From: Arthrobotrys musiformis
Lineage: Eukaryota > Ascomycota > Orbiliomycetes > Orbiliales > Orbiliaceae
Assembly (NCBI GenBank): GCA_036971715.1
Contig: JAVHJL010000013.1
Span: forward strand, 62,001-126,000
Reading direction: 5' to 3'
DNA length: 64,000 nucleotides
Of the stretch, positions 25,493 through 37,938 are shown in pieces. The position numbers and the translations under genes are program-made. The notes beneath the pieces are model-generated. The model was not told where the DNA came from and did no database searches. It saw only the letters and a program-made list of their open reading frames with translations. Position 1 is the first letter of the stretch. Each line of letters starts with the position of its first letter.

Positions 25493-27036
25493 ATGGATGA
25501 AAAACACTCCTATAGCTATCCGGAGGCTGTTCAAAATGACACCGCTCCAGCCTCTCCAAATGCTCTATCCATAGGTACGACCCTCTGATAAATTTTTGAA
25601 CGATAATTAAACCGCTAGACAGTTCGACCTTGTCTCGTACCCAAAACTAGAACGCGTTAACGGTCGACTCTAGAACTCTAAGATTGACTTACAAATATAT
25701 ATATAGGTTATGCGCCTACGACAACGACGACATACGTCGCCCCGACCTCTCCTGCTCCCACAGCAACTACACAAGTCTCATCCTCTACGGTCTTCCATAA
25801 TTCACTCTTCCAGACGAAACAAACACTGAACCCGTCAGGAATACACGTCCTAGATGTCCCATATTCCCCGGGGCATGACCCAGAGGAACAGAGGCAACAT
25901 GTGCACCACCAATTCCCAAATGGCCAATACCAGAGACCGCAAGCTCCCGGTGAAGAAATACTCCCAGCTTATCCGTCTCAAGGGGCCACCGAGGGTAATA
26001 CAATAATTATAGTACAGGAGCCGAGGAAGAGGGGGACCTGGGACCGTTTGATAGATGTTTGCAAGAGTAGAGTCGGAGCAGTGTGGTATTGCTTCTCCTC
26101 TTTAGGTATTTATATTGATTGGTCTCTGCGTAAACGGTATTCTGAAGGACTACAACTAATACGAGATATCATATTAGTGGCATTTGTACTATTGATCCTA
26201 CTCCTGGTCGGTTGTGCCGCCCCTGGGACAAGCTCGTTTGCTACGAATCTCATCAAGTTGAAAGAAACATCCAACCGGTACGTCTACACCACCATTCACC
26301 GTTATTCTCTTATTTCTGTAATATGGATTCGCATCTTGAAATTGGCGTAAACTAAAGGTTGCATGTCGCAAATAGTTACTCAAGCTATGACGGTAGCGTA
26401 CTGTACGAAAACGATTACACCGCGTTAAATCCTTCCACGGGCAAAATTGAGAAGCCGAACTATATTCTGTTTGGCTTCTCAGGACACTGCAATGTCTTTG
26501 AGATTAGCACAAAAAGTTCTGGCTCAACTCTATTCTCAAAGCAATGCGAACGCCAATTTGTCGCCCCGTTTTTCATCCCACCTCCAGCGGATACCGGAAA
26601 AAGTACTATATCTTTCGATGGTATCATTGATATAACCAGTGTCAACCTTATCCGAAAGATTGTGGTCGCCTTTTTCTTCATAATCATGTTCTACCTCCTA
26701 GGCACCTTTGTTGCAGTTTGCATGGGATACTGGAAGACAATCTTTAAGCTTTGGTGGATCAATCTCATCCTGGTCATCGTCACCGTCGCGCTCTTTTATT
26801 TCGATACTTATAGTTTCTGGTCTCCATTTGGTGGGTTGGGAAGTTATAACTTCCTGGGTAGCGTTTTTGATAGCGACGTTAGCGTTCTTGGGATGTATTT
26901 GTTCCATGTTGCTTTATTTACAGTACTCGCTGCAAACCCTGTTGTGCTATTGATATTCCTCCTGCTGGGAACTTTCGGGCTTATTTTGGGATTCTGGTTA
27001 ATGTGGTGCTTTTTGATCGCTTGGTTGGGTACATAA
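25493..27036 (+). CDS. SUR7/PalI-like four-pass membrane protein
   Basis: Exons 25493-25574, 25707-26277 and 26358-27036 encode 443 aa. Both junctions have good donors (GTACGA, GTACGT) and keep frame. Residues 1-150 are polar, with Pro/Thr-rich and His/Gln-rich parts, and probably cytosolic. The first membrane helix is at about 181-200 (DIILVAFVLLILLLVG). An extracellular loop of about 110 residues contains two cysteines and the segment YILFGFSGHCNVFEI. Three hydrophobic regions follow at about 319-340, 349-366 and 395-441. One early helix, a Cys-containing loop with FGxxGxC character and then a helix cluster is the SUR7/PalI arrangement; that family acts at eisosomes and in ambient pH sensing. 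Assignment is by architecture only, and the long N-terminal tail is unusual. Confidence 0.6.
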
Positions 27037-27543
27037 TAGCCCACGTGCACATCCAAGCTCATATATTTGAATGAATGGCAAATCCAACGCTCCAATTCGT
27101 GCAGTTTGGCTAGTATTGGCCGAAAAATCAGTAAATAAAGCTTCCGCCTTCCCTAGTTTCTTCAAAGATACTTCTACCGTCTTTTTATCTTCCGGATGGG
27201 GCCTTGAAGCCCTTCTTTTGGTACGATCCGTTTTGAGTGAAATTCAGAACAGCCCTTGGAACCATCTCCACACCGTCAAGATCGCCCCTGCCTAGCATGT
27301 CATTAGGTGCATTGTATACATCCTGTATGTATAATCCGCAAGTACCCCACTATTATGTGAAGAATTTACAATTGTGAACCGTTCGGAATTTGGGAGATTT
27401 ATCATGATATCAATATACTACAAAATGTTCAATAACAGAATTCAAGTAACAGTTCACTTTTTCTCCCTTTTTTTTTTTTTTTTTTTTTGAAAGATACATG
27501 AAGTCAACAGACGCAAGTACATACAGCCAGTGAAGCGTTATTT
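27037..27543. other. Convergent 3' intergenic region with poly-T tract
   Basis: Two genes converge here. A run of 21 T residues occupies 27468-27488, which would be poly-A on the strand of the gene to the right. No gene is seen. Confidence 0.6.
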
Positions 27544-29631
27544 CTAATTCAACGGTGCAAATCCAACCCGTCTCCACTGCTCCACCTCTAGAGAAGTATC
27601 AGGGTCTGGCGTTGACTTGAAAACGACGTAGAACGATTTGAAGAACCATTGACCAAGAGTTCCCGGTTCACCAGGTACAGCGTTTTGGATTGTGCCTGCA
27701 CAATATTCGGCTGTTCACAGACAAGACGTTAGCAGAGAGATATTTTATCGAAGCGTAGGAATAGGCGAGCAGAGGTATATATTATCCTCCGCACCATGCA
27801 TGCGGCTACTTACGCTTTTCAGGGTGAGGGTAGTGTTGAACGGCGAATCCCGTCTGTGGCATAGGTACTTGGACGACTGGGTATGTGTTTACGCCCACGG
27901 CCGTACCATTCGTGCCCGTCATGTCAAAATATAAATCGGGGATTTCTTTTCGAGTGATAGCACATGGAAGATAATAGGTACCGCCGGAGACGATCGATGA
28001 TTCAATCTTCTCGTAAATATTATAAGCTATAACGGGATTAATTCTGGTCCAAGTATTTGCACTATCCAAAACGTGATAAACGGGGCGCTGGGAGCCCTCG
28101 GCGATGGCAGGGAGGTCAAGGCGACCTTTTGTTAATTCAAGTGGTGGAGACCCATCGCCCGGGCCTACAGATGTTTCATATCTTGTATCTCCGATGGCGA
28201 TCGAATGAATCGCGACGGCCCAATAGTCCTGATACCCCTCATCCAAGGAGCATGTCACCCATACGAGACCTCCATCGCCTGCTGCGCCTTTCCGTCCCTG
28301 GACTGGGCTGTATTTGGATTTGTCCCCCTCCTCTGGGTCGACGTTCAATTGCAGGAGGGGCTTTTTGTTAGATTCGGTCGTAAAATATGTAGCAAAAGTG
28401 CCCCAGTCTTTCAGGGCACCTTCCGGGAAATCATCCGCTACCCCTAGAAATATTATGATACCGGCCGTTAGTATATAGTACCCAGCAAAGGAAATTCTTC
28501 CATTATCGGCTTCTAGACATGAAATGTGGTCGAGAGCCGTCGGGATAGAATAAGTTTTAGGTATATGCAATAAACGTAAACATATATAGCGCGCGCCACG
28601 GCGATAGAAAAAAAAGTACCTTGTCGACCTTGCCCTCCAATCCCTGCAAAACCCCATCTTCCATCTAAGTCATCTATGGCTCCACTTTCATCTTGAACTA
28701 TTCTGACGGCGTACCCACTGTAAAGAGTAGGTGCGTTCGGACTATCGTGGGCCGTAAAATTAAATAGGACTGATTGTTCACTACTCGCATATGGCAAATC
28801 ACGACGCTTATCCCGAGTCTCGGGGTATCGTTGGCTAATACTAGGGTATGATTCAGTCCAGAGCCCCCCAACATTACTAAAGACCGATTCCTCTGGCCAT
28901 TCACCCTCGTTCGGCCAAGAAACCTCCGTCTTATTTCCTGAAAGGGTTGAGTAGGATTCTGCCCAGCTAAAATGATACGATTGCGCAGAAATTGTTAATA
29001 GAGGCCACAGATAATTGTAGCCGACACCTAAGAAAATTCGATCGATTGATGCCTTTCTTTGGAGAGGCGGAACAGGGGTTTCTAAACAAAAGTGGAACCA
29101 CTCACGTTGAGATATCCCCGGTGGATATAGCAAGCCGTAAAACCGGGTCTTCTTGTGGCACTGGCTTCCGATCCTCGGTCAAAAACTTCGCCCGGATATT
29201 GGTGTACCAATATCCGGATTTAGTTCTGAACACAGGTATGTCGACTAAAATAAACGAGATTTAGCTAAATTAAGAAGTTAAGGCAAGAGGTCACTCTACA
29301 GATGGTCGTAATTTGGCGCAAGATGTCCCGTGCGCATGCGTACATACTCGGACTATTACTTGGTAGCTAGCAGTAGGTGCCATACGCAAATATACGCATG
29401 GCTAAATTTATCACACACGCGCACAGTTTTGTACACCTACTCGGATAATTAGAATCAGGAGTTTGGCTCACCTTGTCCATTAGGGCTCGCGGATGGAGCC
29501 CTATCGTCCACTGGCTCACGCGGCCACACTTGCTTCCCGAGGGCTGCCCCAGAGGTACCTCCAGCAAGAGCAAACACTATCAATATATAAGCTTGAGTAA
29601 CAAAGAATTTTTCCAAGGCCAACCAAGACAT
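27544..29631 (-). CDS. Secreted pepsin-fold (A1-like) protein lacking canonical active sites, copy A
   Basis: Exons 29631-29472, 29244-29106, 28966-28620, 28443-27814 and 27710-27544 give 480 aa. The signal peptide covers about residues 1-29. The pepsin-like N-terminal pattern is present (SGYWYTNI, then VLRLAISTGDISTTW), but the first catalytic DTG is replaced: Ser takes the place of Asp at about residue 94. The flap-region segment TLYSGYAVRI follows. The second site reads HVLDSANTWTRINP (about 342), DSA instead of DTG. The C-terminal end has CAGTIQ and LGQWFFKSFYVVF, the classic pepsin C-lobe strand. It is therefore a likely catalytically inactive aspartic-protease fold, perhaps a binding or inhibitor-sink protein (inference). 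Its splice positions, including the AC|G junction after the first site and the junction before CAGTIQ, are the same as in the copies at 31353 and 58633. Confidence 0.82.
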
Positions 29632-31352
29632 CTTGGGAGCGTCCGGCGCCTAAGGCGCTGTAATAGCAAATTAATTGAGAACGGTTCGATAGAAAGACCC
29701 TAAGGCTAGGAAATACAGCACAACTACGGAGGAACCACCGATATAGACTTATATATTGATGTGGTCAAAAATAGTCTCCAGATGCGTTAGCTTTAACTGC
29801 ATGGTACGAGTAGACGGGCCTCTGGCAGCACGGAGACGTATATATACCACAAAAGCTTTAGCTGGTAAGGTTACAACTGCCCTGAGAGGTTCTGTGCTTG
29901 ATAAACAGTTTTTACTGGTTATCTACGTGCCCACGCGAGGGCTGCTCCCTGCAGCGATCATGACCTTGAGGTAAGATCAAAGCCACCTCCTTGTTGTTGA
30001 CCATGTACTAGGATACTAGGATATGCCATAAACACCGTTATACTTATGCCTCGAATATTTTATAAGGTTAGATAGATCGACGCTAGCACAGGCGCACGTA
30101 CATACATATGCATACAGAATTGCGTGGTAATTTAGTAATGTCCCCGAGCCAAGCCTTATTGTAGCACAGCCCAGGGTTGGCGGTCACAATATTTGTACTC
30201 GCGCGTCGTTAGCTCGCATGCTACAGCCCGGCCCTGTTTCAGGTAGTTAGTACAACTAGGTACACATCCATATCAATTAGGAGCCGCTCCGTCAAAAGAT
30301 ATCGATATCGGTATCGTCGTTATCGCAACACTCACGTATGCATGGATGTGTACTTACTGTTAGCGTATCAAGTCAACACTAACGTAGCTAACAGCAACAT
30401 GTTTTGAAAGCGCAACCTTTTGTTCCATAGCCCAGTTTGATAGATAATTAGTAATATGCCTATAGTGTGTCCGTGCCACGAAAAAGTTGTTCCCCGATAT
30501 AGGTGTGTCATGTAAATTATAAAACCTTGCTAGTTCTACGTTTCTGTCATGATATATAGCAGCGACGAGGCGCGCAGGCACAAGTGCTTAATACAACATT
30601 CCAAAGAAGCTTGTTGGATCGCAGACCCTCATGAACACACGGGCGCCCCAAAACATACATATTGTCAATAGAATATGGGACTCTATAATATCACGTAATA
30701 CGTTGCGAGGCTTGAACAGTTCAATTAAACAGCTACATCGAATTGTAACACATTCGGACTGCGCCCAAGGCCCACGAGCTCAGAGTTCTAAGATAAGTGT
30801 CCGAGAACTGTTTGAATGGGTAATGTAACTTTAGTCTAGTTGTAAGCAATCGATATCAATGACTTAATTTCATAAACTCATTGACAAGGATATCGACTGT
30901 TGGGGCTAGTAGGCCTCCTAGATGCCATGAGAAGGGGGTTAGCTTCGGCCCCGAAGTTTCCACGGTTTTCTCATTGACTTTTTTAATTATTCATCCATCC
31001 ATGCGTACGCGTAGCAATCGCAAATTTCTACAACGTCATGAAATAAAGTGCTGCGGCCCTCTTCGCCTCACGCACGCTGGCATGCAACTAGTACAAACTT
31101 TTGCGTAAGAAAGCAGTAACCTGGATTTGAGGCTAGGAAAGCAGCAGCACACCCACGCACCGGAATATGTGTCCAGGTGACCGAGAATGTAGAATTGAAT
31201 ATTAGTAATCAAGGTTCGTGGAGAAGGGACTATATTGGGGCCTCGGTAGGTATGATATTTCAGACCGGTTTGGTGTATCTATATGTCTATATTGCTTCGT
31301 TCGAGTGGTCTTCTCTTTCTATAATTAACATTTCTAGAAACCCATTGTGCGG
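29632..31352. other. Intergenic between pepsin-fold copies A and B
   Basis: The 1.7 kb are AT-rich and stop-dense, with GATATC-type short repeats near 30,300. They hold the promoter of copy A. No gene or mobile element was recognised. Confidence 0.5.
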
Positions 31353-33392
31353 CTACGCCATTGTAGCAATTGCCACGTATCGCCTGCCTTCCTTTACCTT
31401 GGAATCTTTCTTGATTTTGAAAACAATGTACCAACTCTTGAACACCCATTGGCCAAGTTCACTGTTTGCAAAATATACTGGCCGGGGATCCCACCCACGG
31501 TCTATACCCGCACCAGGATCGCGGTAGGCGTTCTGGATGGTACCTGCACATAGAGTTGCTACTCATATTGTTAACCGAGTAAGCGAGGAATATGAACCCC
31601 GGAAGTGTAGCTGAGGCCGCCGCGGGGTGCCGTCAGGCATTGCATTATGGGATTAATGATGTATACATGTACTTACAGATTTCTGGATGCCTGTAGCTTT
31701 TGATAATGAACCCGCTTTTTTGAACAGAATGCCAAAGAAGCCCCCCTTCTCCTTTGACATCCCGGTTCTTTGCGATCTGGAAACTAACTTTCGGGATTGC
31801 ATAATCCGGCATATCGCACGGGATATAGTACGTAGTGTTGAATTTAACCACCCCTGGAATTCTATCATACAACCTATCGACAACCCAAGGATGCAGGCGG
31901 GTCCACCGAGAGCCGCAGTCTAAAACAGCTCCAGGACGTACGTAAGTCGTGTTTTGTTCCAGCAACAAATCTCTATTTGATATAAACCCTTTCGGAATGT
32001 AGGAGATTTTTAACAGGTCATCATGTGCAAGAGGGTAGTCTCTGGAAAAGTCTCTCCAAGAAAACTTTACTCGTTTAGCTGCGATATTCCAGTTCAATCC
32101 AAAGTCGTTATCGGAAGCGGACTCGAACCAAGTCAACCGGCCGCTGTATTTTGAGAGATCGCCAATTTTTTCGTCAACATTAAATTGAATAAGAGGTGTC
32201 TTGGATGGTTTCGTTGTGAGGTAAGCGACGAATATTCCATAGTCAGACCAATATTTTGAATTTGAGCCGAACCCGGGAGGCAAAGATTCGGTTGTGGCTA
32301 GCCCCTTTGCTTTCCGAGCCCGATTCACTATGAAATATTAGAACAACATATCCGTCGTCTTTCTTTTGTCGCGCTAGGGTTAAGAACTTCAAATAAACCT
32401 ACGAGTGCTGAGAATTCCGGCGTATGGCTGCGGAGAAAGCCCCAACCGGCCATCTAGTGTGTCCTCTTGAAACTGTTTTTTTAACAAACAAATAGGATAT
32501 CGGGTAAGAAAAGGAATATTATTGTACGTAACGTTCGTTGAAACACAGTGTTCCTTCATTCTATACGGCATATCATCGAAATATCTTGTCTCAAAACACC
32601 GCTGACTGTTGCCCCAAGATGGTTGCCACCTGATTGGGTCAAGAGAGCCGGTACTTGCATCATACAACTCCTCTTTACCGTAGTCGAAGACGGGATCCCT
32701 CAGACCGGTTTCAGTATTAAGTTGCTCTGAGATGGGTTGATCCGTTGATTTGATGAGGCTGGGCCCGGAAATGTTTAGCCAGAGCGTTGTTATCACCTCA
32801 AGACAGATGGGGTTTATATTGGGCGATGATTCTCTCGAGATATCGCGACGTCGCACCACTTTAAATTTATGAACAGGATTTGCAGGATTGTACCTTCACT
32901 TTGGAGGCGGGCTACTATTTTACGTACGTGCTTATTTCTTGTGTACTCACTAGGAGTCTATATTTTCGAGTAAACTTCGAGGACTTTGGACCGATTGCCA
33001 AAGTCGCATACCAGCCCATCGTATGGTTATACGATAGCGCTATATTGAGAACTGGGTCTTTTCCTCCCTCCCCTACCAGGCGAATTCGAAATCTCGTTAG
33101 CATTTAGAGTATAACTTCGAGAAAAGAGCTGAAACTTTATGTTTATGAAGTTTCTTCCTTGAAATCCAGGCCTCGACGTTAGGAGGAGGATATGTAGGTT
33201 TTTGTGATACGCTCGCCTGAAACTTCTTTTGGGGGATAACAGACCAGCTGGCGAAGATTGACGCCATGGAGGGCCATCTCCTGCCTTTTTTATCACATAA
33301 ATATAGGAGCCGAAATCGCCTTCTTTGCCATTAGCCGTCACGATAGCCCATAATAAGCTATAGAGCACGAAAAAGCAGCGGTTCCAGTACAT
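31353..33392 (-). CDS. Secreted pepsin-fold (A1-like) protein lacking canonical active sites, copy B
   Basis: Well-supported exons are 32758-32403, 32327-31677 and 31558-31353; a second exon ends at 32928 and the first starts at 33392. The exon 1/exon 2 boundary is ambiguous: an acceptor at 33080-33082 fits phase, but two weak donors (near 33240 and 33125) are possible. The signal peptide is MYWNRCFFVLYSLLWAIVTA. The N-lobe segment GWYATLAIGPKSSK leads to YRLLVSTQEIST, where the first DTG is lost. The second site is AVLDCGSRWTRLHP, with DCG for DTG. The C-terminus has CAGTIQNA and LGQWVFKSWYIVF. The protein aligns with copies A and C throughout and shares their intron positions. It is probably extracellular and non-proteolytic (inference). 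Copies A and B are adjacent in the same orientation, as expected of a tandem duplication. Confidence 0.75.
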
Positions 33393-34351
33393 AGTCTGAC
33401 TGTGGTATATAGCCGAGGAGCCCAAACGATAGAGGGTTTCTGGCCGTCGTTTCTGGTACTTCTAACTCGGGTATGGTGTGTTATTAGAAGGAGACCAGCG
33501 GGAAAGATTTATATAAAGGGTTAGTTGATGGAGAATATTGAGACTGGTACGTATGTACTGTGGTTACTTGACACTGGCCACTGGGTGGCTGCCGGCTGGT
33601 AGTCTGCTAGCTTTTAAGAGTTTGAGCTACTTATACTATTTTACTAGAAATTCCACTCGTCCTTCACGTTAAAGCAGACTCTGTAAACTTTCCGCGGTAT
33701 AGGAAATATTTCAATGGAGTTGAACTGGTTGGGGCCCTGTTAGGATTGGTCTATCGATATCGATATACCAGCTAACAGGTGTTGTCACAGGCTGTGCCGG
33801 AATGTGTTGGTGCGCGCAGGATCCAACACAGGACAGGTTGTGTTGCCACAACATTGCAACACAGACGTTTCAAAGTCAGTAACGTAGTGTTACTCATGCA
33901 CCTGTGTATGCGTTGGAAGGCGTTTCGAAGGCTTCCACCGTGCTCGTTTTAGCTGGGGAGACCTGGATGCGAACTGGAGGGGCAATTCAATTTTCTAGTT
34001 AGCCGTCTAATAGGCATTGCATCGCGCAGCACAAAATTTTGATGCTGGTTAGCATGCTTATCATCGAAGCTCTAGACATTCGAACGCAAGTGCAAATGCC
34101 CTCGCAGAAATGTCTCGTCTATGGCCAAAGAGGCAAACTGCACTAATGGCTCACTCAACTCCCTTAATCTCGATCTCCTCTGTGGGTATTGAATTCCAAA
34201 CTTCGAAGTATTTCATATTATAGACCCCGATATTAGCACTCAAGCATACATTAGGATCGTTCCCGTCCAGTGTATTCAATCGATTCAATCCACCCTAATC
34301 GATAAATGAGCGCCGGAGTGCTGCACCGCCCTGTTTCGCAAGCAGGATACG
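33393..34351. promoter_or_regulatory. Divergent intergenic region rich in inverted TGTGTTG repeats
   Basis: This lies between pepsin-fold copy B (-) and the F-box-like gene (+). Two hairpin-capable dyads sit at 33803-33830 and 33839-33863, plus a GATATCGATATC-like stretch at about 33752-33768. Confidence 0.45.
33803..33863. repeat. Two adjacent inverted repeats built on TGTGTTG/CAACACA
   Basis: The first dyad has arms TGTGTTGG at 33803-33810 and CCAACACA at 33823-33830. The second has arms TGTGTTGC at 33839-33846 and GCAACACA at 33856-33863. The core is the same as in the CCAACAC dyads at 13201 and 48950, but the arm order is reversed. Confidence 0.5.
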
Positions 34352-35221
34352 ATGTCAAGGATCGCGAGAACAAGACACTATACAACCTGGTTTTCAACAC
34401 AAAAACAACGATTCTCACAACTTATCCGTCAGCGTAAAGGTAATATAAAACATACAGCTCGAAGTCAGAAGTGAAACATCGTGTATGATTGAATCATTCC
34501 GAACTAACACTTCCACTCGTGGCCTACAGGCTGCCCAATTCTCGCCCTTCCTCTTGACATCAAACTCCATCTTCTTGCTAGCGTCCCTGATTCGCAGACC
34601 CTCTTTTCTCTTGCTAAGACATGTAAACCATTCTACGACGCTTTCACTACCCACGAGACCTCTCTTTTACGTTCCGCACGCCTAAAGGAGTTGTATGCGA
34701 ATAGGCTTTTCTTGGCGGGATACGCCGTAAATTGTCTGTGGAAGGACTCCACATGGAGGACGAGGAGCAGGATCAGAGGGACATGTGCCTACATACGTAA
34801 AACGTATTTCTCAACGGATGAGTTCGGCCCTAGCGGGGAGCCTGGGAGTTTAGCAGGGCTAGTGGAGCAACTGGAAGATAATTCTTCTCGTCTGCGTACA
34901 CTCATGAGATCTCATGACCCCGCTGTCGACGTGAGTATCGATGGAATGGGCACTAGCCCTGATTTCTTCAGCGCAGCATCCCAGGCGGTTGATGTATTAC
35001 ACGAACTGGTCGATCGTTTTTGGATATTTTGGAACCGCTTGCCCCTAGAAGATAGGAATGAATTTTACGATTCCTATCTTGTCACCAGAAGGATCGTCCT
35101 GCGATCCATATTGGGGATGTGGATACTAAGAATTCTACAAGCAGAGAGTGGGCCGTACCCTCCGGCTACACTTCTATCAGGAGAATGGGATAGGGAAGCT
35201 TTCCGATGCGGCAAGAGATGA
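34352..35221 (+). CDS. F-box-like protein
   Basis: Exon 1 is 34352-34439 and exon 2 begins at 34530, with a 90-nt intron holding a GAACTAAC branch point and CCTACAG acceptor. Exon 2 opens with an F-box-like motif (LPLDIKLHLLASVPDSQTLF, then SLAKTCKPFYDAF), so the product may recruit a target to an SCF ubiquitin ligase. The frame runs to a stop at 35221 (259 aa). An alternative model splices from 35079 (weak donor GTCACC) to 35147 and continues in another frame to 35336 with plausible acidic sequence (GFFEDVVEQQWSGG). I cannot tell which 3' end is right; a frameshift is also possible. The rest of the protein has no recognised repeats. Confidence 0.55.
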
Positions 35222-35336
35222 TTCGGAGACTTGTATGATGGGTTTCTTTGAGGATGTGGTGGAGCAACAATGGAGTGGAGGACACGAACCAAAAGTATGG
35301 TTTCAGCTTTTAGTATTGTTTTTGCAAAGAGGGTAG

Positions 35337-37938
35337 AACTTGAAGTGGATTCATGTCAAGCTTTCCACGAATCGCCTAGGTAGATAGCACACATCCCGAT
35401 CATACGGTCAGTTAAGTTGAGCGCTTTGGCCTTTGATTTCGCGTCCACCACACCTGAGATGAAGCATATTTTGGCATCCATTTTTGGAACTGATAACGGC
35501 TATTCAGAAATTAATCAGCTAGCTAACCATTCTCGATTGGCGTTGCCCTCAAAGTCTTGAGAAAGTCAATTTCGGGATCCTAGGCCTAACTAGCTAGGTT
35601 GAATGCGCTGGATTGCACTAGCGCAATTTCCGCCTCGGGGCTGAGAGAGAGTCACGCTATATTAGAGCTTTGTGTGATTGTCAAGCCCTATAAGGCCCGA
35701 GAGGCTGTGGGTTCCGACTCCGACAGTTTGCATACTAGCCAACCATTCCTGGCTATCTACTCCGTGGTGTTGTCTTTTTTTCCCCATGGAAATCATTCCC
35801 AACATCACTTGCAATTGGCCAACATCGGAGGCCCCGCTCCTAATATAGGCATCGCAGGCGTGTCCACGATTGGGTTAACGTCCTAACCAGTTGGCTCATA
35901 CCTTACGACCCGGCAACTTTGGAACTCTACTTCGTATCAAACACGCTTTGCGATTTAGTTGTTGATGGTTATCTGGTGCCTTTACATACCGAACTACGTG
36001 ACCAAAATTCTGCCACGTAATATCAAATGATGGTGTAGCATGAAACGAAGAGACCCCGAAAAAGCCTGAGAATTCCCCGCTTCTGCAGTTGCCAAGAAAG
36101 CTTGGTCTCTATGACAAAGCGTAGAGCGCCGGTACTTCCCCAGTTACGTCGATAATATAATCTACAGAATGTTATTCATCATTAGAACGAGCCTAGCTAG
36201 ATACAAGGGGGTCTAGAACGAAGGGCGGCCGACTCTGACATGGCTTACGAAACATTCGAGCCCGCACATCTTGGTTTTCCCTGTACAAAATCGCAGAAGG
36301 TCTCATAGGTAGATATCATATCTAATTGTATAGAATGATGCATGATGGTTTCTATGCCTTCTAGAGACACAGGGCTATCAAGGGCACTCATACCTATATC
36401 TAACACTCAAAACTGTAGAAGAAACTGTTTTCTGGTTTTGGTGACGTCCCATTGCAAGCCGTACAATTGAATATCTGATGCGTTATCTATTTAATTCGCT
36501 CACATAATGGTCGCTATCAATCCTCAAACTTTAATCGAGTAATAGGGCCGAAAGTTCAGCCACTGTAATTTTGTGCTGCTCGAGCGTTGGTGGTCTACCG
36601 ATATTTTGCCAATAGCTGAGTTGTAAGTTGCATGTTGCGAGTGCGACTCCGCTTGGCTTAGTTACTTGGCCAGGCTGAATTTAATTCCTGAATGCAGACG
36701 CTACTTCGGAAGGAACTCGAATTGGGGCATCCATAACGGCCAATGCCCCTATTGCATTTTCGTTTTCTCCTTGATAATTGCATGCATAGGCATGGAAAAA
36801 TTGAACTTTTACCAACAGAATTCGGAGTGTTGGTAAATAGCTGATCGTGAACCGTGAACCGGCACGAATTGATGTGGATACGCACATGTGCCGATTGAGA
36901 CCAGTGAAGGCCCTACAGGTACCGTTTGCCGCATTGCATACATGCACAGGGTACATTTCACTAAGCCGCTCCGTGTGCCCTCGTGTTATTCCCTGCATTC
37001 TACTCAGGCATGTATATGGTTTTCCAAAACAACCTCCATCAATGCCCGATTTCCGAGGTCTGCAATCGCTCCAAAACTTCAAAATACACGTACATGTACA
37101 CAATTAAAATTGAAAAGCTGACGGCCTTCAGTTTTCTCCCGTCCGCGAGAGAGCTGCAACAAGATATTTTGGTTGATTGTGGGACGGTTTTGGAGCGGCA
37201 AGGCAGCCTTCTCGATACCTTTACATGTAATTTTGAACAGCTGGCTAGCTTCGAATATTGGCAATGATTGGAGGTGACTAAATTAATTTCGAGCTAGAGA
37301 GGAATAGAAGCAAGGCGCCTAGACGGCCATTTCGAATATTGTGTTCGAAAGGTAGTATGGGGTTCGAAAGGCTGAACTGGGCCCCCTCCGATAAGCTAGG
37401 CTTGATCGTTGCTTGATGTGGATATCCGACTCTCTATGGAGGGCACTTTATATAAAGTCTTTTTGTGTCACCCTCGTCCAACATCCCAAATTCCCGTCCC
37501 ACTTATTATACACTAGCAGCAGTGAACCTGGCCACGGCAGTTGAAAGCTCTACATTTAACCTTTATGACCCTGCGGTCAGCAATAAATCCCTACTTATTT
37601 CATACCCAAAAGTCCTCCCGGTACATTTAATACATCATTGCATATCTTATATCTCTTCCTCTGACAAGGGTATCTTGTTCTGTCTAATACCCAGGCCCCT
37701 GTACGCGCGACGATTCCACGTTTTCTCCTTCGTACTCTGAACTCTCCAACTTTCCCAAATTCTCCGCTACCTTGGTTTAGAACCTGCTTCAGCATTCCAG
37801 GTCCGAGTTTCCTCGCAAGTCGTCCTTAGCATCCAGAAGGACAGCTCGTTACACAGAGTCCGGCGTTGTCTGTAGTTATCTACTTGACTGAGCAATATAA
37901 TCAAAAAAGAGAAGGACGTACCTATTCTCTCGATCAAA
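35337..37938. other. Gene-free region
   Basis: The 2.6 kb have only short overlapping frames. A minus-strand frame at 36681-37103 contains several cysteines but has no signal peptide, domain or splice support. A TATA-like element (TATATAAAG) lies at about 37449-37457 ahead of the aminotransferase gene. Confidence 0.45.

Noticed and set aside
36681..37103. 140-codon minus-strand frame with several cysteines
   Set aside because: There is no signal peptide or domain, and a similar-length frame lies on the other strand; it is likely chance.
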